64,000 bases of DNA from NCBI GenBank assembly GCA_036852015.1, contig JAANDG010000180.1, positions 62,001 through 126,000 of the forward strand, in the 5' to 3' direction. The stretch's first letter is position 1. Each line of letters opens with the position of its first letter. The notes under the pieces are model-generated. The model saw only the letters and a list, made by a program, of their open reading frames with translations. It did no database searches and was not told the origin of the DNA. This stretch comes from Pelodera strongyloides. Taxonomy: Eukaryota > Nematoda > Chromadorea > Rhabditida > Rhabditidae. Positions 1 through 11,000 of the stretch are shown here, one piece after another. Position numbers and translations under genes: made by a program.

Positions 1-138
1 GCTTTAACTGTAGCATGTTTGCGCAAGATGACAGGATTGAACGGGGTTCGAACTTCGAACCCGTGTCGAATGGGTTCATTGATACAAATTAGAAACAAAC
101 AAAAAATTGGAACGAGCAACTGAACAACACACACCTCT
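1..138 (-). repeat. tRNA-derived SINE-like repeat, copy 1
   Basis: The block matches 3558-3690 over its whole length, with shared landmarks such as ACTGAACAACACAC near the right end. It contains a perfect Pol III B-box-like core, GGTTCGAA, at about 45-53 and is best read on the minus strand. The first seven bases (GCTTTAA) look like the right end of a family A TTAA element, exactly as at 3557-3564, so element plus repeat may be one composite unit. I could not find a convincing A box, so SINE origin is inference. Confidence 0.5.
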
Positions 139-1599
139 GTGGTCGTATGCACGAACGACCGGGGACCTCCCGGCCGGGAGGGGAGACACCCGCTAGAGCC
201 GTCCCCACCCGATGTATGGCCCCCGGTATACACGAAATTCTCCGGGTGCGGGAGGCTGACGCACTTTTGGATTTTGGCGCGAAATTTAAATTTTTATGAA
301 TTTATACTCGATTTTGGTGTAAAATTCAGTTTTTTTCGGCAAGAGGATGAAAAGGAGGAAAGGAAAGATAAGATTCCATAATTATACCAAGTTTACAAGT
401 TTACTCTCGTCTATATAGCATGGGTTTCTCTTCAAGTTATTTTATGGAAGGAACGACAGTTATGTGATAAAAACCACACTACTTTATGCATGTTGCGGTG
501 CTAATGAATTTAATAGTATTTCTTAGAAATTTAATAGGGTTTGAGTGGGTTTTGTGTGTTAATCGCGTTGTTTTCGAATAATTGGTTTAAATACTATCAA
601 ACGTGGAGAAAAAATTATCACATCGTAGGACAGCAAAGCTTTTGTTTCTTAACTGTTTTAACTTCCCCAGCTAACCTAGATGAGTTTACTAAGAAAAAAT
701 ATGGAATGTTTCAACAAAAAATCCGTTATAATAGTTGAATACCCTGTCATTTTATCCGGGTACGAAATTCGCCCCCGCGGAGCCTCCGGGGACCTCCCAG
801 AGTTTCGTGCATACCGGGAGACGGCTCTTTGCCGGGAGCCTCCTGGGGACCTCTGGGAGGCTCACACACTCGTGCCAATCGTGCGTTAGTGGAATTCCTT
901 TTCGCCTTTCTTTAGAAAATCGATTATGAATTCGGAACGCGTACCGGAACCTACACCCGGAACGGCACTCGGTCCGTTTTCAAATCGGTACGTAACCGCA
1001 TTACGTTCCGAGTACTCGGCGTGCACCCGGTACGTTTGCAAACGGACCGCGCACTCGGAACGGGACTCGGTCCGTTCTCCCGCATAGTCAATAAAAAAGA
1101 AAAGGAAAGCACACTCCCAACTTAATAAAGGGAATATGTAGGCACTCAAAATGAGCAAAACAACTGCGAAAATAGAGTTTCCACACCAGACATGAATTTA
1201 AGTAGGCGACTGAATATGTAATTCGAATATTCTCATTTGCATGCAAATATGTCGCTGTTGCATGCTATATGCCGATGTATGCACATATGCTAAATTTTTG
1301 CTCCATCAGCACTGCCGTGTAAGCCAGGGGGTCAAATAACGCGTTTACTATGGAAAAGATGAACTTTGAAAATCATTTTCTTTAAATGGGAAACTTTTAA
1401 CAATTTTTGTTGTTTTTCCTTAATTGAGGAACACACATTCTATTAATACAGCTTAACTTCAAAAAGGGCATACATATCCCTATAAGATAATTAATGCAAT
1501 TAAAATATCGACGATTATGCATGCACGCGATTACTATTATACATCGCATTACGCATTAGACTGCCCGTTTATGGGAAAGTTTAGTTTCTTATACTTTAA
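139..1599. other. Intergenic DNA, no gene recognised
   Basis: No ORF here has splice signals or a recognisable product. GC-rich blocks at about 140-250 and 770-870 share CCTCCCGG/CCGGGAGG-like pieces. The first carries the motif CGTATGCACGAACG, which recurs near 30308. A degenerate inverted repeat built on ACTCGGTCCGTTT and AAACGGACCG lies at about 960-1080. These look like old repeat remnants. Confidence 0.5.
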
Positions 1600-1754
1600 T
1601 TAAAGCGAAATGCTAGCCTGTTTGGAAAATTTGCATAGATAAAATTATGTATCCTATGCTATTTTGTACATTGCGTGAACGATCGTACAAAATTAGCATA
1701 GGATACTAGGATGTTGCTTATCATATGCAAATAAAGGAGCTAGCTCGAATTTAA
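1600..1754. mobile_element. TTAA-flanked MITE, family A, decayed copy
   Basis: It starts TTAAAGCGAAATGCTAGCC and ends in a damaged mirror copy that reaches TTAA at 1751-1754. The middle holds the family A core: TATCCTATGCTA, a CGATCGTACAAAATTAGC arm and TTGCTTATCATATGCAAA. Several indels and substitutions show it is older than the copies at 20193 and 43720. No coding capacity is present. Confidence 0.8.
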
Positions 1755-2560
1755 TAGGACTGGATATATTATTACTCCACTACTATCTGCGACGGCCTCT
1801 ACAATTAAAATAATCTTGAAAAACCATTATATCATTAGTATTTCTAATATAGTTGCGTGAAAGTCGGCCTACGGTCGGATATACAGGTTTTTAAACGTTG
1901 CACCGTTGCGTACCCAGCCTGCGTCACATCGCTTAAAAACCGAAATTGCTCCGAAAACAGAAAAAAGAAAAACAGAAAAACAGAAAAAAAAAGAAAAAAA
2001 ACGCAGCTATGAAACTATACTATATGATACATATCCTCGAGTTCGAATCCCGAGGATGATAATATAACTAAATGAGTGATCATTTTTAGAAAGTACTGTT
2101 TTTTCTTGCAACATGGCTTATAAACCTTTGTTTCAAGAGCGTGCACCTTTATTCAATGCGCGTACAACATAGGTTCAAAGTTTTTCCTATATACATGAGA
2201 AGTTCAAGTTGACAAAATGCTCGATGTCTTAATAAATTATTATATAGTTATTGAAATAATTTGCAATCGGGTAGCAGCGCCTTAGTTCAAGAAATCAAGA
2301 ATCCAAATCTCTTCGATTGCTTAAAACTATGGCATAAAGCATAAAGGACGGTTCCAAGGCTGCGAGCATCGAAACACCGGGTGGAGAACTGATTTCCGTA
2401 TTGAAATACCGTATATAAAGAGTTCCATTTCTCACTTCAGTCAGGCAATTGGACGGCAACTTCCTATACAGTGTCAACTTGATTAATTAAGCTACCGTTT
2501 AGATGTAACTATTCAGTGTCCTTAGTTTAGTATTGTAAATTTTACTTCACTGCTTCTCGA
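1755..2560. other. Intergenic DNA with a tRNA T-arm-like remnant
   Basis: No gene was recognised. At about 2034-2057 the sequence CCTCGAGTTCGAATCCCGAG forms a T-arm-like stem with a B-box core, downstream of a poly-A/AAAAC-rich run (1945-2000). It may be a SINE or tRNA pseudogene fragment. The motif TTCAAGAGCGTGCAC at about 2130 recurs near 36435 and, partly, near 56018. Confidence 0.4.
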
Positions 2561-2608
2561 TATCTCTCTCTCTCTCTCTATCTCTCTCTATCTCCCTTTC
2601 TCTCTCTG
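2561..2608. repeat. CT-rich microsatellite
   Basis: A run of TC dinucleotides interrupted by TATC and CCC. It is one of only two sizeable CT tracts in the left half of the window; they become frequent after 33 kb. Confidence 0.85.
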
Positions 2609-2698
2609 ATTCACCCAGACTTTCTGAATTGCTTACGCTTCCATGCACGTGAAAAAGGGTTGTATAAATCACAGATGTAAACAGTACTGTACCTAGAT

Positions 2699-2819
2699 TG
2701 GGAAATTTGAATATGATACGCATCATATACTATGTATCCTGTGCAAATTTGGTGCCTTCCGGCAAGTTTCCGGCACACAATTTACATAGAGATAGCCGCA
2801 TCATATGAAAATTTCCCAA
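2699..2819. repeat. Imperfect palindromic element upstream of the Cys-rich gene
   Basis: The left arm TGGGAAATTTGAATATGAT pairs with the right arm ATCATATGAAAATTTCCCA. The inside TATGTATCCTGTGCAAATTT resembles the family A core, so this is probably a highly diverged relative that lost its TTAA ends. Confidence 0.55.
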
Positions 2820-2837
2820 AATGAGTACAATACTGCT

Positions 2838-2857
2838 TTAAAGGGACAGGCCCTTAA
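2838..2857. mobile_element. Minimal TTAA palindrome, remnant of a family C element
   Basis: TTAAAGGGACAGG is followed directly by CCCTTAA, so both family C ends are present with essentially no interior. A near-complete internal deletion of a family C element is the simplest reading. It lies about 60 bp before the start codon of the Cys-rich gene. Confidence 0.5.
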
Positions 2858-2887
2858 ACTCTTTTTGCGCTTCCCTAATGCGAATAA

Positions 2888-2893
2888 ATTTCA
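2888..2893 (+). promoter_or_regulatory. Candidate SL trans-splice acceptor of the Cys-rich gene
   Basis: TTTCAG lies 6 nt before the ATG at 2900. There is no upstream coding exon for it to serve, so a spliced-leader acceptor is the simplest interpretation. Confidence 0.55.
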
Positions 2894-2899
2894 GAAAAC

Positions 2900-3061
2900 A
2901 TGCAACTCTTCAACGTCGTCTCTCTATTCGTCACCCTGCTCGGTCTCTCGCAGGCCTGTTTCTTGGGTGGTGGGGGAGGATGCGCCCCACCACCCGCTCC
3001 CTGCTGCCCACCACCCGCTCCCTCTTGCGGGTGCGCTCCTCCAAGTTGCGGAGGCTGCTAA
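2900..3061 (+). CDS. Small secreted Cys/Pro/Gly-rich protein (53 aa)
   Basis: A single-exon frame encodes 53 residues. Residues 1-19 (MQLFNVVSLFVTLLGLSQA) are a clear signal peptide with a small-x-small cleavage site just before C20. The mature part is 34 residues: a FLGGGGG run, then CAPPPAPCCPPPAPSCGC and a CGGC end, with eight cysteines including C20. The composition resembles the leader part of nematode ground-like or cuticle-associated Cys-rich proteins, but the domain that follows in those families is absent, so it is either a short relative or an independent peptide. A TTTCAG lies 6 nt upstream of the ATG and an AATAAA at 3184-3189, making a complete minimal gene. Function is unknown; an extracellular, disulfide-rich role is inferred. 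Confidence 0.7.
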   Translation: MQLFNVVSLFVTLLGLSQACFLGGGGGCAPPPAPCCPPPAPSCGCAPPSCGGC

Positions 3062-3183
3062 GAATTCTGCTGCCCCCACCCAAGTCGACAACCACAACAC
3101 AGCCGTGGCAAATATTTGCTGCGCTGAAATATGTCTGTATCATCTATTTATTATCGGTTTGGCGTAATTTGTTTTTAGCGAAC

Positions 3184-3189
3184 AATAAA
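3184..3189 (+). terminator. PolyA signal of the Cys-rich gene
   Basis: AATAAA lies 123 nt after the stop codon. The surrounding 3' UTR (3141-3278) is partly copied into the MITE that follows. Confidence 0.55.
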
Positions 3190-3310
3190 TATTTTAAACA
3201 TTCACTTTTTCCTTTCTACGTCATTGTTGTGTGAGTTGGTGGATAGGAAAGTGACCATTTTCGATTGTTGGAAAGACGGAATATAATAGAGTTTGACCGG
3301 CTTAACGGCG

Positions 3311-3564
3311 TTAAGGCGAAATGCTAGCCCCTTTGGAAAATTTGCATCTATTTATTATCGGTTTGGCGTATAAAATATTTTAAACATTCACTTTTTCCTT
3401 TCTACGTCATAATAGGAAAGTGACATTTTCGATTGTTGGAAAGACTATGTATCCTATGCTAATTTTGTACGATTGCCGTGGACGATCGTACAAAATTAGC
3501 ATAGGATGCATAGGATTTACTTGTCATATGCAAATTTTCCAAAGTGGCTAGCATTTCGCTTTAA
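3311..3564. mobile_element. TTAA-flanked MITE, family A, carrying a copied piece of adjacent 3' UTR
   Basis: The termini are TTAAGGCGAAATGCTAGCC and GCTAGCATTTCGCTTTAA. Where other copies read TTTGCATATGATAAGCAAATCC, this one reads TTTGCAT and then about 100 bp (3345-3445) matching 3141-3276 next door, minus two short internal segments, one of which spans the polyA hexamer. After it the normal core TATGTATCCTATGC resumes. That makes it about 254 bp instead of about 171. Confidence 0.85.
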
Positions 3565-3690
3565 TTGTAGCCTGTTTGCTGCAAAATGTTAGCACTGGAG
3601 CGGGGTTCGAACCCGGGTTGCATGGGTTCACTAATTCACTGACAAGCAAACAATTGGAACAATTTCAACTGAACAACACACGAACACACA
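3558..3690 (-). repeat. tRNA-derived SINE-like repeat, copy 2
   Basis: Homologous to 1-138. It contains GGTTCGAACCC (about 3604-3614), a perfect B box on the minus strand. The bases CCCGGGTTCGAACCCCGC followed by CCAGTGCTAAC resemble the head of the element at 4579-4640, which supports a common tRNA-derived origin. It starts immediately at the right end of the family A element. Confidence 0.5.
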
Positions 3691-4568
3691 TTATGGAAAA
3701 GGAAAGGAAAACAAACAATATGGAAACAGGAAAATGGAAGCCGGTAGCGATCTTTGGTAAACAACGTGTTATTTCGGCGCACAAATTATCACAAACAAAA
3801 CTCGTCATGACAGCATTTTCCGCTCACATAGAACTCATCAGAATTCCGAATGCCCTGCACATCAAACATATCAGGGAGAAACAAAATATAGGAGTTACCT
3901 GAAGTGGACCCTTCAAAAGGATCTCAGTTTTTCTCAGGTTCTCTACTTGAATTTTAACCAAAATTTCATATTCTATATATGGCATGAATTAAAAAAAAAA
4001 ACAATCCTTTCACAAAAAGAAAAAAATGCAAATTTGGCGTAATTTCTGCTTCGGAGACAATTTTATATCACAAAAGAACTACCGTAGTTGGGCTGCCGCG
4101 GTCGCAAAAAAAGATCGAAAAAGTGTCGATTTGGGCATCATCTTGCATAGCATTTGCTAAAGTCTATCTTGACGCAAGATTGATGCAAAATTGCTACTAG
4201 AGGGAAAATTTTTCTCGAGCATGATATTAGTATTGATCTAGCGTACATCTGCACAAGTTTAGTATTTTACTTTTTCATGCAAAACCGAATCTTTATCGAG
4301 GTAAGATTGATGCGAAAGAAATGCTGTACTATTTTTTGTGTACGAAATAGTACAAATGTCGTTAGAACTACGCATTTGTTCCTTATTCTTTTTTTTTTGA
4401 AGTCAAAATAATCGGTTCGAGCGCGAGCAGTTGCCAACACCGGTTTGTTTTTATATTGTTTCGGTCTGATCGTGTTTCGTTTCTCTTCTATCGTTCATGT
4501 TCGCAGCTGATATACCTGTGTCTGGTTAACTGTATGCCTTATTCTCCACTATAATTTCCAAAGTTCTC
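3691..4568. other. Intergenic DNA, no gene recognised
   Basis: AT-rich, with no supported exon and no long repeat beyond poly-A and poly-T runs. Confidence 0.5.
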
Positions 4569-4640
4569 GGGGGCGTCGTGGCTCACTGGCACGGGTTCGT
4601 CTCTCACCCGGGTTCAATCCCGCCCAGTGCTACAAAACAT
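4569..4640 (+). repeat. tRNA-like SINE head (A and B boxes)
   Basis: TGGCTCACTGG at 4579-4589 fits an A box and GGTTCAATCCC at 4611-4621 is a perfect B box. Their spacing is 32 bp, shorter than in a real tRNA, and acceptor-stem pairing is not evident, so this is a SINE or tRNA pseudogene rather than a functional tRNA. The element may continue to about 4880, ending near AATAAAG. The 99-codon ORF over it is not a gene. Confidence 0.5.
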
Positions 4641-5004
4641 ACGGCGTCGGGAATAAAGTTAAGGCGCTCCCCTTGCCTAGCCTTAGGACGGACCTTTCGC
4701 TCTGTATTATCATCTTCTGTGCCGTCTTCTACCGTCTACTTCACTCTATGGGACACATCGGCTAAGAGACACCGCCTTGGATTGAAGCTAAAAATGAAGA
4801 TCCCCGACTTCGAGAGCAAACGGGACCCTGGATTCTACATGCTTAAGTCTATGTGTGATGATTGTATGTCTGAATAAAGTGGTATTCACAAATTTTATAG
4901 GGTCCAAAACAAAAAAACTTTGTTTCTACGTCTCTCACTTTCTACTATCTTTCCTTTTCCCATCCATCAGGAACGCACTGATACATAGAAAGCTAACATT
5001 GGAA

Positions 5005-5012
5005 TTATTTAG
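5005..5012 (+). promoter_or_regulatory. Candidate SL trans-splice acceptor of the FAM98 gene
   Basis: TTATTTAG lies 8 nt before the ATG at 5021. It matches the TTTAG style used by internal introns of the same gene. Confidence 0.45.
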
Positions 5013-5020
5013 GATTCCAA

Positions 5021-8000
5021 ATGGAGCCTATGGAAATAGACAGCGCAGTGGTCCCGACATCACTTAAGGCTCACAACTTGGATAGGTAAGTCTCGGCCTT
5101 TTAAAGCGAAATGCTAGCCCCTTTCGAAAATTTGCATATGATAAGCAAATCCTATGTATCCTATGCTAATTTTGTACGATCGTCCACGTCAATCGTACAA
5201 AATTAGCACAGGATACATATGATTTGCTTATCATATGCAAATTTTCCAAAGAGGCTAGCATTTCGCTATAACACTTCTGAAATGTCTAATGCCCTTCAGA
5301 AACACATTTGATATTATCTCATCTCTCAACACTTGGAGCGTTCCGCCCGCATCATATTTTTTCTACACATTTTTGCTGGTCAAGAAAATTTCAGCGTATC
5401 CATAAAATTTAAGAAAACCTCTAAATTGCGTTTAAAAAACGACACCGCGACAATTTTTTGCCTTGCAGTCTCGAGTCTGTGCTTGGATGCTCCGATTTTG
5501 GATCGATTGTTGAGGAAGGATTGGAATCAATTCAGTTCTTCCATTTCATCCAAACGCTTTGCAATGAACTCAGGGTAAGATTCTTTCTGGGTTAAACATG
5601 TTTCTTTTGTGTACTCAGGGTGAGATTCTTTCTGGGTTAAACATGTTTCTTTTGGTTTCTTTTGTCTGTGATTAATGAGAACTGAGAACCAGCCTAGAAG
5701 ATCTGATTCGTTACTATTTCCCGGTCTGCGCTATTCAAATCGTTCACTTCGTGGTTTGCGGCCCTGACATACGTCTCCTTCATTTTCTTAAATTCCAACT
5801 TTTCAGGTTCTTTTGAATCTTGAAGAATGTCCCGGTCGCATTGACAATTTGGAAAAGGATGAAGTGAAGGCCTTCTTGTATGAGCTCAGCTCCTTTCTAT
5901 CCGATTTAGGTAAGTTCTTTTTCCCTTTAGATTTTCTCCGTAAGTTGGATTCTGATATGCGCTTTTTGATTTTTGCATTTCCTTTATCCTTGTCATATTT
6001 TCTGCTCTATTGTAGAATGTGCCTACGACGAGCTGGTGCTCGGCTCGCTGGAACAACGCTTTTCGACAGTCCAGAAACGTACGCTTTTGGTCACTTTCCT
6101 CCTGAGTGAGGTGAAAATGGCCCGTTTGCACGCTTTCGCACTACTTCAGGCTCCACATCAGGTGAGATCGTGTTACTATTTCGCTCTAATATGTATTTAC
6201 AAACCAATACGTTCCTACTCACTATATCATTATAATTTTTGACCCGCAGTGTTTGCGCCATTTGAGCGCGAACCCGCGACGTCAACCGTCAGTATGATGC
6301 CGGTATAGTAACGCCTAGAATAGGATTGTGTTACTGTGATTGGGACTTTCTCTTTCCCCATTTTATTGGGTTTTCTTTTCAGGAAGCCGATACTCCGTTA
6401 ACTTCGGCCGTCTGCAGAGCCTTTCATATTCTGAAAATGGGTGTGCCGAAAGCAGATGAAAAACCTGAAAATCTTCTGGCTCAGTTGAATGTGCAGGTTT
6501 GTTGGATTATCCGATTCTCATTTTCATTGAATACATCATGATTGTGGAGATGAATAGACGCAATACACATAGTTGATGTTGCTTCAATATCGTGTCCCTC
6601 AACCTCAACCCCTTTTTGTTAGCATGGTGGTTGATGTGTTGCAAATATTGCACATAAACGTCAGGGTTTAACAAGTGCTTTCTTGAAATGAAGCACATCT
6701 GTTTAACAGTGCTTCTTTTCTTTTTCGTATCGAAAACATTGATGTTAAATCAATATTATGCTTTATTTAATTAATAAGGTTGTCAGTTATTCACGCATCA
6801 GCTATAAAAGTAAATATGCAAATTTAGATTGACAAGCGTCTTCAACTTATGCCCGTTCGTCCAAAGAACCTTTTGTCCACATACAAATTGGCCATTGCCG
6901 AATATCAATGGGCGACTGTTGAGCAGGTACGCGTCTGTTTGGAAAATTACTTTTATGTTTTTTTATGTTCTGTAACTAATATAAGTGATGAATGATGATA
7001 CCATTATCCGATCGAATCGAAATGTAGTAACTGATATAGCCCTTTCTAAATTGTGATGTTTCACTGGGCATACGTTAGTCGGACTTACTGCTAGTGTGCT
7101 AATGTGTGCGTATTGAGAACTGCTATTTAGATGTGCCATCAATTTAATCAGGACTGTCGTGCCCGGAATTTGCTTCTTCTGAAGCGCATTGATGTCACCA
7201 TCAATTCTTTCTTGTGGTATGTAACCTAATTTGTATGACTTAACTCATTTATAATGTTTGAGCTTTTTGTTCAGCAGACCACTAAGTTTGTGGGGTTTGG
7301 GTGTTGCACCAGTCCAGTCCCCATTGAATATCGTTATGTTCTGAGTTCTCATCTGATGTTGAGGTGGAGGATACATGTATTCTTAATATGACCAATATAT
7401 AAGATATTTTTAAAGTAATATATGTTTAGGAGTCTCACGGTTCGCAAGAAGGAAAGTGAAATTCGTTCGTTATTTGCAGAAAGGCGAGAGGATATGGCAC
7501 AAGTATGTTTTTATTGAATTGTTAATTTTTATTGTTTTTATTAATGTGGGTAATATGTTGAGTTTGTTTTGTTTCGGAAAATGTTGAGACTTACGCTAGC
7601 TAACCTATGAACTTTGGACGGGGGGGACACTAGACACACAGTTATAATACATCTTTAGAGTAAAGATTTATTATAAATGTGTGTCTCCCGTCTAAAATTG
7701 ATAGGTTAGCGTACACTTACGCTATCCTACGAACACGAACGTAACGTTTATTTAGGTACGGCAGCTGAATATCCCTCGTGTGCTTGCGGCCACTGATAGC
7801 CTTCTGAGAGTTGATGCGGTCAGTTGGTTTTATTTTCCTCGGTAGTATCTGTTTTGCCACTTATTTGTTCTATTTCTCTGTTCTTTATTTGTACAATGTA
7901 CGTGCGTTCATGTGCGTGTGCACTTTGTCCTTCACATTGTAGGTTTTCCCACCGTTGTTGGTTACCAACAACAGTTGGTTGTTGTAGTGTGGTTTTGAGT

Positions 8001-11000
8001 TTTGATGTACTTTGTATTCGAATTCATTCCCCATAAACTTTGCATCTATGCACCGCGGCGCGGAGGTATTTAGCCGATTTTCTCACCAAATTTCATCACT
8101 GATCTCTGTATTGTAGGTAATCAATAATGAATTAACAATTTTTTTCAATTGACTTTGACTGTCCGCTCCGCGTTTGGTTCTTGAGTTCTTGCTTCAGCAC
8201 TCAGCCACTGAGCACTGAGTCACTGTCAGTCGTATTTTTGTCTTAGTTTAAGTTTGATAGGTATTGCCTCAAATTCTCAGATTCAGGCTATCCTGGCTAT
8301 CAGACAAACTAATCAACCACACTTCTTCGTTTATCCTTTCATTCCATTTCCCTAGCCTAGACTGGCGTCACTTATGAAATACTAAATTCAAGATTCAACA
8401 AAACTTTTTATTTTGTTTCTTTCTTGTTAGTTTTTATACCCTTTTTCTTTGAGTTTATGTCTAGCTCGACTTGCTAATTTATCGTATACGTTTTGCAAAT
8501 GCAACACTCAACTAACTCTGAGCTTGTCGCAGCAAGACTTGCCTCTTTCACGTTGTTATTTTCTTTATGATAACTAATCATCTTAGTAATTACTGGTTTA
8601 CTTTTGTTTTGTATTACTCTTTTGAGACTCTTATTTTGTTTTGTAACGATTTGTTATGTGGGGGACTGGGGGAACAGCTCGAACAGCAATAAGCCAATCA
8701 TTACACTCGTGGGTTCTTCATTCTCCCACTGCCTTTCTCCATCAAAAAGCCTCACCACATTTCATTTCAGTAGATCCTAAATCCTTCTCTCTCTGTATTA
8801 CTTCTCCATCTCTTTATCTATGTCTCTCTCTCTCTCTTTCTGCCCTCTCTTCTCTACCCTCCTCTCTCTCTTCAAGATTCAGTTTCCGTGGGAATTTGGG
8901 AATATTGTCCAATATTTCCCTTTTCTATGCCACATATCTTTTTTTGTATAAGCCTTTTTGTCTTTATTTTCGGGAATCGGGAATTGTTGTAGTTATGGTA
9001 TTTGTGACGCTTTCAATTTAGTGTCACTGTACGTACTGTGTCACGCTTATGGTATTTGTGACCCTTTTTCAAATTAGTAGTGTCACTCACTGTGTCACGC
9101 ACTCTGACAAGCCACAACCACAAAATCGTGCGATCGTACCACTTTGCTTTTGAGACTTGAGGGCTTAATTCGTTTGGGCTTCGCATTCGCTGTCCGAGTA
9201 TTTTTAACCTGTGCCTGTCGTCGAAATTCAAAAGATGCTTATCTAGTTTCTATATGTCTGTTCCATTATTCTGTATTATTTGGGGTCACCCCACTTTTGG
9301 CATATGTCATTTTCGGTTTCCTTTCGCTATTTGAAGGCAGAAGGAAGAAGGAAGTCTCAAAATCTGCTTGTTGTTTGGGCGCCGGCGAACGTGAGCTATC
9401 TTTTTCGGATATTTTTTCTTATTTCCGATTTTTCCGAATTGAGTCTCAGTTGAGTGGACACGATAGTTTGAGTTCCCTTTGTGCCTTACTGCGTGCACTA
9501 CTTTTATAGATTAACCAGTCGGCCACGCCGCCTGAGGCGACTTACGTGGAAATATGATTGGTTTAGCATGGGCATACTCATATACAAAGTTTGAAACGTG
9601 AAACATATCACATAATTGCAACGCATAGTTCGATATTTACTTTCGATGACTGGAACTCTTATAGACTGAACGTAGGTGTTCGAAAGTTCGAACATACATT
9701 GTATAAGGATACGGATGTACATATGCATACTTTGTAGTCTGCTCGATGTTGATTCTCCCATTAGTAGGAGGAGATAAGCATTAGTTTCACAAGTTTCAAT
9801 TTTCAATGGACTGATTTCGTTATCATTTTCATGAAAACGGCGGTTAGGTCGTTAACTGAAACTGTTTGTTTACTTCAACTTTGCTCAGTGACGGTAAGAT
9901 AAGCTGTTGTGTTTCTATTCTGATATTCCCTCTGTTTGTGTACTTATTTCTCAGTGAAGTGAGTCGCAGTGTCTCTCCACTTATCTCTATCTCTCCAATC
10001 TCTCTTTTTTTATCTTTAGCATATCTGTCCTTTTTGACTCTCTCTATCTCTTCTCTCTCGTGGTCAAATTTTGGTCGCACGTGGACTTTGTGGCTTTTTC
10101 AAACGCCTTTTCTATTCGAGACGAGAAATGCTATTCTAAATTCTGTTAGTAGAAGTAGGGTGTTGAGGGAATTCCGTCTGGCGTGGCTCCTATACCCACC
10201 AGCTAACACGTCTATACATTTTCTTTGAAAAGTGACTTTGGGCCTTGGGCTTAGGCTTGGACATAGCCTTGAGATACATTATGGTAAGATAATGTATGAA
10301 ACTTGTTCCAACCTACCTATCGTGCACTCAATACCAGCGTACCAGCCGCTGGTAACTTTTTGTGGACTTTGGAAGAAAACTATGCTACCTCAAGGGACCA
10401 GCAAACTTCAAGGCTTCCAGCAGGCTATAATTTCCGTGCGTAATTTCGGAGATGGTCGCTTAGTTGAGAGTCGAACCGTAAATTACCACTGATACGTTTC
10501 AACCAAATCTATATATTTGCATTTGCCTCCGGAGATGGTCAAAGCCAATCCGGAGATGGTTGATGCGTAATTTAACGCATAGATTTATAGCCTGGCTTCC
10601 AGTTTTTTATCTCTTCTTAACTTCTTAGGTTTTTCTTCGTTGTCATTCTGTTTTCTTATCATTCACTTTGACAAACTCTACGTATTTGAATGATTTACGC
10701 TGGAGAACCTGTCTCCATTCACTCCATTCTTGTCTTGTGAAACACTTATAAGTGCAATATAAAAATGGTCATTTGTTCATTTTCATGATGTTTTTAGGCA
10801 TCGAATGCCCTTGTACGTGCTCACACAATCTCGCGGGTCCGTCCGCTCGCGTGCAGTGACAAACCAAGAGACCGGGGAGGCAGGCCGGATGAGATGGTGA
10901 AACCTGCCAGGGAGTCATTCACATCGCGTAGGTTTTATTAAGAATGATAATGATTTACTGCTCTAATCGTCTAGGTCTTCTTCGCGAGAAGGCACATAGT

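Noticed and set aside
2931..3143. 70-codon minus-strand ORF over the Cys-rich gene
   Set aside because: Shadow of the plus-strand frame; only the plus-strand product has a signal peptide, acceptor and polyA signal.
4578..4877. 99-codon plus-strand ORF
   Set aside because: It overlaps a tRNA-like element with A and B boxes and has no splice context or recognisable product.
9144..9509. 121-codon ORF in FAM98 intron 9
   Set aside because: No homology recognised and no splice signals in phase. It lies inside a long intron in AT-rich DNA where such ORFs arise by chance.
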